A stretch of 64,000 nt of DNA, from positions 46,840 to 110,839 of the forward strand of contig JAJPHR010000048.1 of assembly GCA_021325145.1 (NCBI GenBank), given 5' to 3'. The notes under the pieces are model-generated. The model did no database searches, was not told the origin of the DNA, and was given only the letters and a program-made list of their open reading frames with translations. The stretch is from Verrucomicrobiota bacterium. GTDB taxonomy: Bacteria > Verrucomicrobiota > Verrucomicrobiia > Limisphaerales > Pedosphaeraceae. This document shows positions 54,505-63,884 of the stretch, in pieces. Numbering within the stretch: position 1 is the stretch's first letter; each line of letters starts with the position of its first letter. Both the position numbers and the translations under genes were made by a program.

Positions 54505-55872
54505 TTAGTGTTCTTTTGAACGCTCATTGAAACCAGGTTTGTAAAACGCCTCGTAAACTGCGTCAGCGCAAAAACGATGGCCCTTTTCCGAGAAGTGCCC
54601 GACCCCGTCGGAGAGGTAGAGGCTTCGAATTTCATCCACATCCAGTTTGCGGGACTGAAAATAACTCCCCAAAGCCAGCAGCGGAATCTGCTGCGCCTCG
54701 AGAAACTCCCGCAACTCCCGTTCCGGCCCAAGGAAGTCGTAATTGCCGATCTTCATCGTCCAGTCACGCCCTTTCTGTGTTTCATAGAAAATTCGCGGAA
54801 ATGCAGGAATAAGGACTACCCGGAAGCGGATTCCATAGCCATCACATAGCTGCCTGCACTGCTCTAATTCGGCCTCCACCACGCGGAAGGCTTGTTTGAC
54901 AGCCTGGTTTTGGTTGGTGGCAAAAGGCTCAGGGTCAATGCCGATCTTCACAAATTCCAACTCGCCGGGCGCTTTGGCGTCCGCTGCGCTTGCCGCCATG
55001 CGGGCAGCGATTAGCCGTCTCCGCGCGAGCGTGTCGCGCAGGCTCAAGCCGGACTGAAGAATCATGCAGTGGCTGTAAAACAGAATTGGCAGGCTGAAAA
55101 GAAACGGCTGGTGACTGAGTTCCAGGACTCTTTTGAAGTGGTCGCGATGTGCCATGCTCACGGGATTCGGGACAAGGCGGTTTTGTTCATCAAGGTCATA
55201 ATAGATGAGCGAGCTGCTGGCACTGTCCTTCACGTGCGGAATATTTTCGCTTATGTCATTCCCAAGATAAACGTAAATGATTGCTTCCTTGGGCTTGAAA
55301 TGGCGTTGGGCATATTCCAGCACATCGATATGGTTCGCTGGTGAAGTGCCGAATGTCCCCAAGCCGAGCACCGCCCACTCCGGCGAAATTTGCTTCAGCC
55401 GTTCCTGCAGCAGGTACGCGTGATTGCGGCTTCGCGGCACCTCCACGGCTTCGACAAAACTATCTCCGATGGCAGCAATGCGCTTGGTCGCTTTCAGGTC
55501 AAATTCCGGGTAATGCCAGCCAAACCGGTTCCGGATGGAATTACCCCGTCCTTCCGACGTCCAGTAAACCCGCGCGTAGGGACATTTCATCTTGGTGTTG
55601 ACTCCCGGCAACACACCCAGCCACGCAGCCGCCTGCAGCGCCAACTCCAGAACGACCGCCATGGACAAGACCACGAAAATCCGGAACTTCCACTCCTTCG
55701 CCAATTTGAACGCCGCCACGAGGAAAAACACCGCGCACAAAAGCGATCCCCACAACATTTTGGACGGAAGAAGCGGAACCCCCTGAAACTGGAACGACCT
55801 GGCCAGCAGCGCGGCAAAGGCGATGAAGACAATCGCCACCGCCACAAGAGCCTGCTGCAAAAACCGGTTCAT
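54505..55872 (-). CDS. Membrane-anchored SGNH/GDSL hydrolase-like protein
   Basis: A 455-residue protein with three N-terminal membrane helices (about 7-25, 35-55 and 60-82) and a periplasmic SGNH-like domain. Block I is AAIGDSFVEAVEV, block III-like is VYLGNDISENIP, and the late histidine is in DGVGHFSEKGH. Proteins with this layout often O-acetylate or de-acetylate exopolysaccharides (AlgX/AlgJ-like in function), which fits the cluster. The start at 55872 matches the helix layout; the longer frame upstream is not protein-like. Divergent from the next epimerase gene. Confidence 0.8.
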   Translation of the reverse strand: MNRFLQQALVAVAIVFIAFAALLARSFQFQGVPLLPSKMLWGSLLCAVFFLVAAFKLAKEWKFRIFVVLSMAVVLELALQAAAWLGVLPGVNTKMKCPYARVYWTSEGRGNSIRNRFGWHYPEFDLKATKRIAAIGDSFVEAVEVPRSRNHAYLLQERLKQISPEWAVLGLGTFGTSPANHIDVLEYAQRHFKPKEAIIYVYLGNDISENIPHVKDSASSSLIYYDLDEQNRLVPNPVSMAHRDHFKRVLELSHQPFLFSLPILFYSHCMILQSGLSLRDTLARRRLIAARMAASAADAKAPGELEFVKIGIDPEPFATNQNQAVKQAFRVVEAELEQCRQLCDGYGIRFRVVLIPAFPRIFYETQKGRDWTMKIGNYDFLGPERELREFLEAQQIPLLALGSYFQSRKLDVDEIRSLYLSDGVGHFSEKGHRFCADAVYEAFYKPGFNERSKEH

Positions 55873-55981
55873 TTTATGAAAACTGATACTGCGGGCTGTC
55901 CACGATCGGTCAAGGTTAAAAACCGAAAACGCAGCTTCCTTTCGGCAGCCGGTGCCGCATACTTCCACTGGACGACACTAA

Positions 55982-57016
55982 ATGGCTATGTTGCATCTCG
56001 TAACCGGAGGCTCCGGCTTCCTTGGAAATTTGATCGCCCGAAGACTTTTGGAACGCGGGGACCGCGTCCGGATTCTTGATATATGGGAGGACAAAACCCG
56101 GCCGAAGGAAATTGAGTTCGTCCATTGCGACATTCGGGACCGGGAAGGCGTGGCCAAAGCGATGCGCGGAGTGGACATCGTGCACCATAACGTGGCGCTC
56201 GTTCCGCTGACCAAAGCCGGCAATAAATTCTGGGACATCAACGTGAACGGCAGCCGCCTGGCGGTGGAAGAAGCGATCAAAGCAGGCACCAAAGCCTTCA
56301 TCCACATGAGTTCCTCCGCCGTATTCGGCCGCGTGGATTCCATGCCCATCACTGACGCCACCCCCTTGCGCCCAATCGAGATCTACGGCCGCGCCAAACT
56401 GGCAGGGGAGCAAGTGGTGCGCGAGCTTTGTGACAAGGCTCGCCTTTCCTGGATTATCATTCGCCCAAGAACGATTCTGGGCGAAGGACGTCTGGGGATC
56501 TTCCAAATTCTCTTCGATTGGATCCGCGAAGGCAGAAACGTTTATGTCATGGGCAACGGCCATAATCGGTTCCAGTTTGTCCACGCCCATGATCTCATGG
56601 ACGCTTACATGCTCGCGCTGAATCTGGGCAAACCGGGTTTTTACAACGTTGGCACCGACCAGTTCGGCACCGTCCGCGAGGCATTGGAGCACGTCATCAC
56701 CCATGCCAACAGTCCTTCGCAAGTGAAATCACTGCCTGCCGCTCTGACCATTCGGTCGCTCCAATTTCTCGATTTGTTGAACCTCAGCCCGCTCGCGCCA
56801 TTCCACTATCTCACCTATCACCGGCAGTTTTACTTTGATATCGGCAAGCTTCAGGCGATGGGTTGGAAACCGAAATACTCGAACGACGAGATGTTTCGGG
56901 AAAACTACAATTGGTTTTGCAGCAATTACAACAAGCTGACTGCGGAAAAAAACACCTCGGCCCACCGCCGGCCAGTGAAGCAAGGGTTGCTGTGGGTGCT
57001 GAAAAAGCTGTCATAA
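55982..57016 (+). CDS. NAD-dependent epimerase/dehydratase
   Basis: A 344-residue extended SDR. The NAD motif is LVTGGSGFLGNLIARR (about residues 7-22). The active-site Tyr-x3-Lys is in EIYGRAKLAGE with Ser in HMSSSAVFG. RPRTILGEGRLGIF and the C-terminal FDIGKLQAMGWKPKYS complete the fold. It most resembles UDP-sugar epimerases, with substrate unproven. ATG codons at 55982 and 55988 are both possible. It is followed by a 365-base space before the ligase-like gene. Confidence 0.88.
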   Translation: MAMLHLVTGGSGFLGNLIARRLLERGDRVRILDIWEDKTRPKEIEFVHCDIRDREGVAKAMRGVDIVHHNVALVPLTKAGNKFWDINVNGSRLAVEEAIKAGTKAFIHMSSSAVFGRVDSMPITDATPLRPIEIYGRAKLAGEQVVRELCDKARLSWIIIRPRTILGEGRLGIFQILFDWIREGRNVYVMGNGHNRFQFVHAHDLMDAYMLALNLGKPGFYNVGTDQFGTVREALEHVITHANSPSQVKSLPAALTIRSLQFLDLLNLSPLAPFHYLTYHRQFYFDIGKLQAMGWKPKYSNDEMFRENYNWFCSNYNKLTAEKNTSAHRRPVKQGLLWVLKKLS

Positions 57017-57381
57017 ATCCCGCTTTGAAGTTCGCTTCGACGCAAGGTGTTTCGCAGAAAATGATCCAAGCCCGCGAAATCTCATGCATTTCAAGTCGAA
57101 ATGTCTGGCGCGTGGCCAAATTGAACGCTTTATGCTTCCGGACTTTACCCGACACGACGCCTAAAACCGGATTTCAGGCCAGTTTTCCGGAACGTAATTG
57201 ACACTTTGAGTGTCAGATTAACAGACCCGGGCTTGAATATGCACCTCGGTGCGCGATTTCTCAGGAAGATCCCTGTGAAAGGCACGACTGCTTGGCGCCT
57301 TCAGCGCCAGCAACCGACGATTTTGCCATGAATAAGTTTGCTGTGCCTGGTGATTTCTTGATAGGAAACAGAGATTAATTA
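57017..57381. other. Intergenic region with a palindrome
   Basis: No gene is supported in 365 bases. TGACACT-TTG-AGTGTCA at 57199-57215 is a perfect 7-3-7 inverted repeat and could be an operator for the O-antigen ligase-like gene 166 bases downstream. The rest shows nothing that I can name. Confidence 0.5.
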
Positions 57382-58923
57382 ATGACCAATGCGTTCTCCT
57401 TATTTCGAGCGTTAGCTGTCTACGGCATCTGCCTGCCGCTGGCTATTTTTCTTGGCTATCTGCTGGCCACGCCAGACGATATGGGCACGGAATTTACCAT
57501 TGGCGTGGTTGCCACTGCCCTGACCATCCCGATCTTTCTGCGCTGGCACCATCCCTTCCTCGTACTGGCCTGGAATATGGGAGCAGTGATGTTTTTCCTC
57601 CCTGGACGCCCGGCGATTTTTTTGCCCGCCTGCTTGATCAGCTTCACGATCTCCATCCTGCAATACACACTGAACCGCAATCTGAAATTCACCAATGTGC
57701 CAGCGGTAACCTGGCCGCTGCTGGCGTTGGTGGGGGTGGCGCTTGTTACGGCGCATTTCACCGGCGGGATAGGCCTCAAAGTCACCGGCAGCGCCAGCTA
57801 CGGCGGCAAGCGATATCTTTCCATAACTGCTGCGGTCGCCGGTTATTTCGCGCTCACCGCCAAACGGGTTCCGGTTGCGCAGGCCCCTCTGTACGTCAAG
57901 CTTTACTTGCTATCGGGTTTAAGCAGCATGATCGCTGGTTTATCAAATGTGGTTGGTTCCGGTTTTTATTGGATCTTCCTCATGTTTCCAGGTGATCCCA
58001 TGGGCTTTCAAGCAGCTTCAACCAGCGTGATAGGTGATTTGGGCGGGGGAATCTTGCGAATGGGGTGGTTGTCCAGTGCCTGCGGACCGGTGGTTGCCAG
58101 CCTGCTGGCGTTCTACGGCCTTAGCGGCATACTGGACCTTCGCCACCCATGGCGCTTGATTTTGTTCGTGCTTTTCGCCGGGGCCAGCCTGCTCGGCGGT
58201 TTTCGCTCGATATTGATCGCTTTCATGGTAACGCTCTTGCTGCAATTCTACTTCGAGGGCCTCTTTCGGAGTCGTGTCCTGCCGGCCTTCATCCTGATGG
58301 CGATACTGGGCTCGGCCATGATTCTCCCTTTTACGAACAAGTTGCCGTTGTCCGTCCAACGCGCCATCAGTTTCCTGCCCGTGGACATCGATCCCACCGC
58401 GGCCATGGACGCCGAAGGCTCCACCGAGTGGCGGCTCTTGATGTGGCAACGCGCTTTGCCGGAAGTGCCCAACCATCTGTTGCTGGGCAAAGGTTATGCC
58501 ATTGACCCATCAGCGTTGGAAATGGCCAATTTGCAAAACATGCGGGTCATGATGGACCCGTATGAAGGCGCATTCATGGCTGGAGATTATCACAGCGGTC
58601 CTTTGTCTGTGATTCTGACGTTTGGACTCGGTGGCACCCTGGCTTTTCTTTGGTTCCTGTATGGCGCAACCAAAACACTTTACCACTATTACGCCAACGG
58701 GTCACCTGAACTTAAGAAAATCAATACCTACCTCCTCGTGGCTTTCATTACGAAAATCTTCATGTTTTTCTTTATTTTCGGGTCTCTTTATTCCGATATC
58801 CTCAGCTTTGCCGGCCTGATTGGATTGGGTATCAGCCTGAACGGGGCGGTGCATGTCCCGGCTCCCGCCCCGGTCGCCAGGCAAGTCTTCCATCGGTTCC
58901 GACTCGCCAATGCCCCGCGGTGA
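57382..58923 (+). CDS. O-antigen ligase / polymerase-like membrane protein
   Basis: A 513-residue integral membrane protein with about 11-12 helices. A large loop lies between helices around residues 325-400 (SVQRAISFLPVDIDPTAAMDAEG ... EWRLLMWQRALPEVPNHLLLGKGYA, split by a short gap), the usual mark of Wzy/WaaL-type proteins. The segment WRLLMW and LGKGY correspond to the O-antigen ligase domain (PF04932-like). It would join sugar units into polysaccharide at the outer face of the inner membrane. Surrounding glycosyltransferase, epimerase and methyltransferase genes support this. Confidence 0.85.
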   Translation: MTNAFSLFRALAVYGICLPLAIFLGYLLATPDDMGTEFTIGVVATALTIPIFLRWHHPFLVLAWNMGAVMFFLPGRPAIFLPACLISFTISILQYTLNRNLKFTNVPAVTWPLLALVGVALVTAHFTGGIGLKVTGSASYGGKRYLSITAAVAGYFALTAKRVPVAQAPLYVKLYLLSGLSSMIAGLSNVVGSGFYWIFLMFPGDPMGFQAASTSVIGDLGGGILRMGWLSSACGPVVASLLAFYGLSGILDLRHPWRLILFVLFAGASLLGGFRSILIAFMVTLLLQFYFEGLFRSRVLPAFILMAILGSAMILPFTNKLPLSVQRAISFLPVDIDPTAAMDAEGSTEWRLLMWQRALPEVPNHLLLGKGYAIDPSALEMANLQNMRVMMDPYEGAFMAGDYHSGPLSVILTFGLGGTLAFLWFLYGATKTLYHYYANGSPELKKINTYLLVAFITKIFMFFFIFGSLYSDILSFAGLIGLGISLNGAVHVPAPAPVARQVFHRFRLANAPR

Positions 58924-58976
58924 ATTGCAAAGGCCCAGCCTGACCGGACGGGCAACGAACCTCCAAAACCGCAAGC

Positions 58977-60185
58977 GTGAATGCCCTTTCTTTTAATTTC
59001 CCAATGATGGCTCGTCCATTCTTCCACTGGAGGAGCAGATTAGGGCGGAAGTTCGGAATAGCTGTCGCCGGGATGCTCCTCGCTTCCTCGCTGCACTTAT
59101 TCGGTGAAGAGCCGGGAACAATTTTGTGGAGCACAGCTCTGGACAATATCTCCCCCTTTGATAGTTGTGCAGCCATCGCTTCCGATGGAACAATCTACGT
59201 CACCACAACCGCCCACCTTGATGCACTGGAACCGAATGGTCACCGGAAATGGGCCTTCGCCACGACCTCGGATAACAAATCCTCGCCAGCCATTGGGGAT
59301 GATGGAACGATTTACTTCGGAAGCCGCGACCGTAAATTCTACGCCGTTACGCCCCAAGGCCGGCAAAAGTGGTCATTCCAGACCGGCGCATGGGTGGATT
59401 CATCGCCGGCCATTGGCGCAGATGGAACCCTTTACTTTGGTAGTTGGGACAACAAGTTTTACGCTCTCAACCCCGCGGGCGTCAAACTATGGGAGTTCCA
59501 GACGGGCGGCCCGATTGATTCCTCGCCGGCCATCGGTTTGGATGGAACGATTTATTTCGGCTCACATGACGGAAAGTTTTATGCGCTTGAACCCAACGGA
59601 AGCAGAAAATGGGCCTTTGAAACTGGCGGACCGATTATTTCGTCGCCCGCGATTGCGGCAGACGGAACACTCTACATTACTTCTGTGGACGGTAATTTCT
59701 ATGCCCTTACGCCGCAAGGCGCGAAGAAATGGCAACTGCACACCGGCGGCATCCACGCATCGTCGCCCGCCCTGGATGAAAAGGGGGTGATTTACCTTGG
59801 CGTTAACAATTTCATTGCCGCCGTCAATCCGGATGGGACCCTCTGGCCGAAATGGGGCTTTGGTGTGGATGACGAACAACATACGCTGCACATTGACTCC
59901 TCGCCGGCCATTACCACGGACGGGCTCATGATCTTCGGAACGGACTACGGAAACTTGATGGGATTCGGCATTACCCGGAACTGGCCGGCTTGGTCTGCGA
60001 GAATTTACGGCGCGATCAAGGCTTCGCCAACGATTGCTCAGGACGGCACAACTTATGTCGGCTCCATGATGAAGTTCCACGCCATACGAGGAACCAAAGC
60101 ACTGGCGCAAAGCTCATGGCCGAAATTTCGGGGCGACCTGCGCCAAACCGGGCGAGTAGCGCAGCCAAACTCACAGGGGAAGTGA
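58977..60185 (+). CDS. Secreted PQQ-type beta-propeller repeat protein
   Basis: A 402-residue exported protein. After a signal region (RKFGIAVAGMLLASSLHLFG) it has about seven 40-residue blades of the PQQ-like type, each with SSPAIG.DGTIYFGS, a hydrophobic FYAL.P.G and KW.F.TGG. The DNA shows the matching 120-base period from about 59280 to 59760. It has no catalytic residues of quinoprotein dehydrogenases, so it is likely a scaffold or binding protein. The start may be GTG 58977 or ATG 59004. It sits inside the polysaccharide cluster, and its role there is unknown. Confidence 0.87.
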   Translation: MNALSFNFPMMARPFFHWRSRLGRKFGIAVAGMLLASSLHLFGEEPGTILWSTALDNISPFDSCAAIASDGTIYVTTTAHLDALEPNGHRKWAFATTSDNKSSPAIGDDGTIYFGSRDRKFYAVTPQGRQKWSFQTGAWVDSSPAIGADGTLYFGSWDNKFYALNPAGVKLWEFQTGGPIDSSPAIGLDGTIYFGSHDGKFYALEPNGSRKWAFETGGPIISSPAIAADGTLYITSVDGNFYALTPQGAKKWQLHTGGIHASSPALDEKGVIYLGVNNFIAAVNPDGTLWPKWGFGVDDEQHTLHIDSSPAITTDGLMIFGTDYGNLMGFGITRNWPAWSARIYGAIKASPTIAQDGTTYVGSMMKFHAIRGTKALAQSSWPKFRGDLRQTGRVAQPNSQGK

Positions 60186-60206
60186 GCGGAAGCGGGAAAA
60201 CGCGGC

Positions 60207-60241
60207 GCGGGTTTCTTCAAAAGGCGACTTGCCAAACCCGC
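60207..60241. terminator. Possible bidirectional terminator between convergent genes
   Basis: GCGGGTTT at 60207-60214 pairs perfectly with AAACCCGC at 60234-60241 around a 19-base loop, between the stops of the propeller gene and the glycosyltransferase gene. No clear T-run on either side, so it is only a candidate. Confidence 0.35.
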
Positions 60242-60253
60242 TTCTCTCCCGCA

Positions 60254-61411
60254 TCAGGCCAATTTGAGTTCGCGAAGCTGTCCGAGAAACACACGCTCGA
60301 AGTGCTCGAATGACAGCAAGCAGGGATCAATCAGAACCTTTGGACGCCAGTCCGGTGCCAGGATTCTCTCCGCCCACGCAAACACGCCCTCGGCAATGGC
60401 CTTGGGATCGCGGATAGGGACGATTTCACCGTTCACGCCGGGAGTGACAAGTTCGCTTGCGCCAGTGTTCGGGGTGGTAATTACCGGCAAGCCGCAGGCC
60501 AGCGCTTCCACTACGGTAAGCGCCAGGCCGTCTTCAAGTGACGGCAGTACAAAAATGTCCGCTTGCCGGAGGTGCTCCGCCAGCCCCGCAGGCGAGGTTC
60601 TTTCCAGCCAGGTGATGGGCAGGTCCCGGTAGCGGGAAAGTAACGGCTGGACATCGCTGCCGATGATTCGCCGCAGTACGAACCTTGCGGTGGGAATGCT
60701 TTTTTGAATCAAGCGGAAAGCCTCGAACAAATACGGGCTGCCCTTTCGGAGACAAAGAGCGCCCGTGCCGATGACGGTCAGCGGCCGGTTCGGCGGGCGC
60801 GCGCGTTCCGGCGGCTTGAAGGCGCTGAGGTCAACTGGCCGGGGATGCGGCAGGATGCGCTCGGGTTTGAAACCGCGCTCCAGAAAGGTCCTGGCCACAA
60901 ACGAACTCGCGGACAGCACATAATCAACGTGCTCCATCATCGCAAGCGATCGCTCATAATAGTGGCGGGCGACCGGCGGAAAACGCGAACCCCAGCGCTC
61001 ATGTTCCTCGACCAGCGTGGTCCAGAAATTCTCGGGATGCGAATTGCCGGCATCCATAAAGGTAAGCCCGCCGTTGGCCCGCACCCACTTAAAGCTCTCG
61101 TTGGCGTAGGCATAGCTCGAGATGATATGGTCGCCGGGTCGCAAAAGCTTCCTCGCCCAGCGGTCGAACCAAGGGTAGAGCCTGAATCGGAACGATTCCG
61201 CATGAAACTGCGGCAGGGCCGTAGCCGAAAGGAATGTAGCGAGGCCGACGGCTGGATTGAGCCGGACGAGTTCGGGTGGCAAGCCCGCCACCCCGCGCCG
61301 CGTGCCTCGCGTCACCAGCCGCAGCAGGTGATTTTTATGCAAGGCCAAAGCTTCATAATCATAGATGGTGGCGTGCCCAGGGGAAGAAATGACGAATCGG
61401 GGAACGGACAT
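60254..61411 (-). CDS. Glycosyltransferase family 4 protein
   Basis: A 385-residue GT-B fold glycosyltransferase. The C-terminal nucleotide-binding half has RPLTVIGTGALCLRKGSPYL, then HLRQADIFVLPSLEDGLALTVVEALACGLPVITTPNTGASELV, the GT4 signature with the EX7E-type acidic residues (EDGLALTVVE). The N-terminal half carries the acceptor-binding segment YAYANESFKWVRA. It transfers a sugar from a nucleotide donor to the growing polysaccharide in the cytoplasm. The donor is unknown. It lies just after a short minus-strand frame. Confidence 0.93.
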   Translation of the reverse strand: MSVPRFVISSPGHATIYDYEALALHKNHLLRLVTRGTRRGVAGLPPELVRLNPAVGLATFLSATALPQFHAESFRFRLYPWFDRWARKLLRPGDHIISSYAYANESFKWVRANGGLTFMDAGNSHPENFWTTLVEEHERWGSRFPPVARHYYERSLAMMEHVDYVLSASSFVARTFLERGFKPERILPHPRPVDLSAFKPPERARPPNRPLTVIGTGALCLRKGSPYLFEAFRLIQKSIPTARFVLRRIIGSDVQPLLSRYRDLPITWLERTSPAGLAEHLRQADIFVLPSLEDGLALTVVEALACGLPVITTPNTGASELVTPGVNGEIVPIRDPKAIAEGVFAWAERILAPDWRPKVLIDPCLLSFEHFERVFLGQLRELKLA

Positions 61412-61414
61412 ATC

Positions 61415-61618
61415 CTATTTCCTAAGCCGGGACTCGGTCCAGCCAACGCACCCAACGAATTCCAGGTCGCACTCGCGCAGGATTTGCTGGCAATGTTTGA
61501 CGCCGCCGCCGATCGCCCACTCGCGCAACTCAGCAGCTACTCGACGGCAGCGCCCGAGCAACTTGCGCAGCCCAGGATGCAGATACCTGCGGGCCGCGAT
61601 TCTAATCTGGTCTTCCAT
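61415..61618 (-). CDS. Short hypothetical protein or gene remnant
   Basis: A 67-residue frame, MEDQIRIAARRYLHPGLRKLL ... CVGWTESRLRK, basic and helical at the start. It ends three bases before the glycosyltransferase start and shares its direction. No family is recognised. It may be a remnant of a larger transferase; a longer upstream start (61753) gives a less protein-like N-terminus. Confidence 0.35.
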   Translation of the reverse strand: MEDQIRIAARRYLHPGLRKLLGRCRRVAAELREWAIGGGVKHCQQILRECDLEFVGCVGWTESRLRK

Positions 61619-61895
61619 ACAGCATGACAAGAGTAACCGACAGACGTGAATCATCAATTTTCCAGTTTTGGCATCAAAGTCAATCCGCTTCAGGTACATG
61701 CGCAGCGCCAATACGAAAAGCGCATTCGGACACTGCTCCGGAAACCGGAACATCGTGCTGGCGCAATGTGCTTACCGCACCCGGCGCATCTGCTTCAAGC
61801 TCCCGCGCCAGGCCTTGGAACGGATTTTGAACCAAGCAGCCTGCTTTCCTGGAAGGAATCCGGCTGGGCAATGCTATTTTCAAGTGACCGTTTTT

Positions 61896-62594
61896 TTAAG
61901 TGCGCTTACTCGCGAGAATCGTCCAACCCAGCGTGACTCGAGGATGGCAGCGCCAGGCATCCACTTTGAGAAAGAAATAATTCAACAACCGGCGTTGCCA
62001 GCGGAACCGGAGGTACTGCGGCATGGTATGAAGGAGTACCTGGCCCAAAAACGCCCACGCCCCGCCGCGCGGGATAAGTTCCAACACTTCGAAGCCGGAC
62101 GCCTGAGCCAATCGGCGCAGGCCAAACTCCGGGTAACGATAAAAGTCGTACGGTTCTTCGTGAGTGGGCCAATACATGGGTGTCGAGAGCAAGACTTTGC
62201 CGCCGCCGCGCAATAAGCGGTTAAACTCGCGCCAGACAGCCAGCGGCTCGGGCACGTGTTCGAGCACCTCAGTGCAGAGGATGGAGTCGAGCGAGTTGTC
62301 AGGCAGAGGAATTCGGTCCGCGGGACACTCGAAATCGACCTCGCCCCGTTTGGCGTTGAAGTCGCACGCGCGTTTTCGCGCCACATGCTTGAAATAAGAA
62401 GCGTAGGGCTGCTCGCCGCAACCGACATCCAGAAATTCACCGCTCAATTGCGGGGCGAGGAGGGAAATACTCCTTTCAATCAGGCTGTTGTTGAGAAAGG
62501 TGTGGTTTGCAAAATCGATGCCGGTGCGTGGCCGAAAGCTCCGGTCCGCATAAAGAGCGCGGAGGGCAGCGGCATTCTGGGCTTGGTTGAGCAT
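61896..62594 (-). CDS. Class I SAM-dependent methyltransferase
   Basis: A 232-residue Rossmann-fold methyltransferase. Motif I is GEFLDVGCGEQPYASYF (about 52-68). The acidic residue of motif II is in ACDFNAKRGEVDFECP, and motif IV-like NSLDSILCTEVLEHVPEP carries the usual LEHV. RLLRGGGKVLLSTPMYW follows. This is the Methyltransf_11 pattern common in polysaccharide clusters, where it methylates sugars or lipids. The acceptor is unknown. Transcribed with the flanking minus-strand genes. Confidence 0.92.
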   Translation of the reverse strand: MLNQAQNAAALRALYADRSFRPRTGIDFANHTFLNNSLIERSISLLAPQLSGEFLDVGCGEQPYASYFKHVARKRACDFNAKRGEVDFECPADRIPLPDNSLDSILCTEVLEHVPEPLAVWREFNRLLRGGGKVLLSTPMYWPTHEEPYDFYRYPEFGLRRLAQASGFEVLELIPRGGAWAFLGQVLLHTMPQYLRFRWQRRLLNYFFLKVDAWRCHPRVTLGWTILASKRT

Positions 62595-62712
62595 GATTCA
62601 GCTTGGCTCTGCCAGCAAAGGTCAAGGCTGCCCTAAAGGAAGGCCGCCTGCGCAAGATTATATTGAGCAGGCGATTCCCATCGGAGAAATTATCGCGAGC
62701 CGCATCAGGTTT

Positions 62713-63642
62713 TCAACCTCGCGTTCTCAGCCAGAAGCCCCCCGGACGATGGGTCTGGGTTGGGAAAAATGGCGCGAGCTCCTGCGAATAATCTTTCCAT
62801 AGATAAAAAATAGGCAGAATAACCTCAAGCGCCGGATTGCCGCTCATGAGACATTCCAGTGCGTATTGTTCGTTAAAGGCAAAGAGATTATGCAATATCC
62901 ATTCTTCAGGATAATCATAGGGCGTGAAGATATCGTGCACATGAATGATGACTCCCGGCTTCAGCTTGGGAATAAGCTGCAGGTACTCGTAGCAGCAGTC
63001 GTTCTGGGTCTTGATCACGTGGCTGGTGTCGATGAACAGGAAATCTCCCGCCTCCAATTTCTCAAACGTAGCCAGCGGGACGTCTTGAATTTTTTGCTCA
63101 AGCAACGACCCGGCCAGCCGCTCCCGCAGGATCCGATCGGTTGGGTAGGGTTCGATGAACAGGCCCTCGGTCTGGTGGCCTTCGGCGATGTTTTTGCGCG
63201 CGGCGATGCTGATGACTCTTGAACTGAATCCACAACCCGCCTCAATCACACGGCGCGGCTTGAAATGCCTCACCATGCAATACAGAAAGACGGCGTCCAG
63301 ATCCTCGTAGCTGTAGTTCCGAAACCAGAATTCACTCTGCCCATTCTCCTGCAAGGGATAGCCGGTAAATTCGGCGGCATACGGGAGCAACTCCTGGAGC
63401 AGCTTGAGGGAACGTTTCACATCCACCTTGAAGCCGGGCAAATCCCGCGGCTTCCGCAGGAGGTCCAAATCCAGATCAAACCGCGTTGGTATTGCGGAGT
63501 CATAGCGGTAGGGTTGGATGTGAAAACGAAGGCGGTCCTGAAGCGCGGGCTGATACCAATAGGATTTTAGCCAATAGCGGGCCAGCGGGGCGGGAATCAA
63601 CCGCGTAAGGGCGTTTGTTAATTTCCTTAAGGCTAATTTCAT
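62713..63642 (-). CDS. SAM-dependent methyltransferase-like protein (Methyltransf_24 type)
   Basis: A 309-residue protein. Motif I is RVIEAGCGFSSRVISIAAR (about 131-148), followed by GLFIEPYPTDRIL as motif II and GDFLFIDTSHVIKTQNDCCYEYL with VIIHVHDIFTPYDYP as the acidic, histidine-bearing active region. This is the class I type often seen in cell-envelope clusters (Methyltransf_24/CmcI-like). The N-terminal 90 residues form a helical lead domain. It probably methylates a sugar in the polysaccharide made by the neighbouring genes. Confidence 0.87.
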   Translation of the reverse strand: MKLALRKLTNALTRLIPAPLARYWLKSYWYQPALQDRLRFHIQPYRYDSAIPTRFDLDLDLLRKPRDLPGFKVDVKRSLKLLQELLPYAAEFTGYPLQENGQSEFWFRNYSYEDLDAVFLYCMVRHFKPRRVIEAGCGFSSRVISIAARKNIAEGHQTEGLFIEPYPTDRILRERLAGSLLEQKIQDVPLATFEKLEAGDFLFIDTSHVIKTQNDCCYEYLQLIPKLKPGVIIHVHDIFTPYDYPEEWILHNLFAFNEQYALECLMSGNPALEVILPIFYLWKDYSQELAPFFPTQTHRPGGFWLRTRG

Positions 63643-63884
63643 GCGGCACGATCCAAAGCTTGGGTTTTGGCCTGTGGTCGTCGCGATTCAGCCGATGCTT
63701 CCCGGCGGAAGCCGCTAATCAAAGCGCCTTTCGCGGGCTCCGCCGAAATATAGCCGACAAGCACTGACAACAGCGTTATTTTCAAGCCTGAATTGTCACG
63801 GGAGGCCCTGAAAGGTGTCAAGCGGGATTTGCGGCGAAGCTACATCCCGAGAACCCGGTATTTTGTCTGGAACGGGCAATGTTC

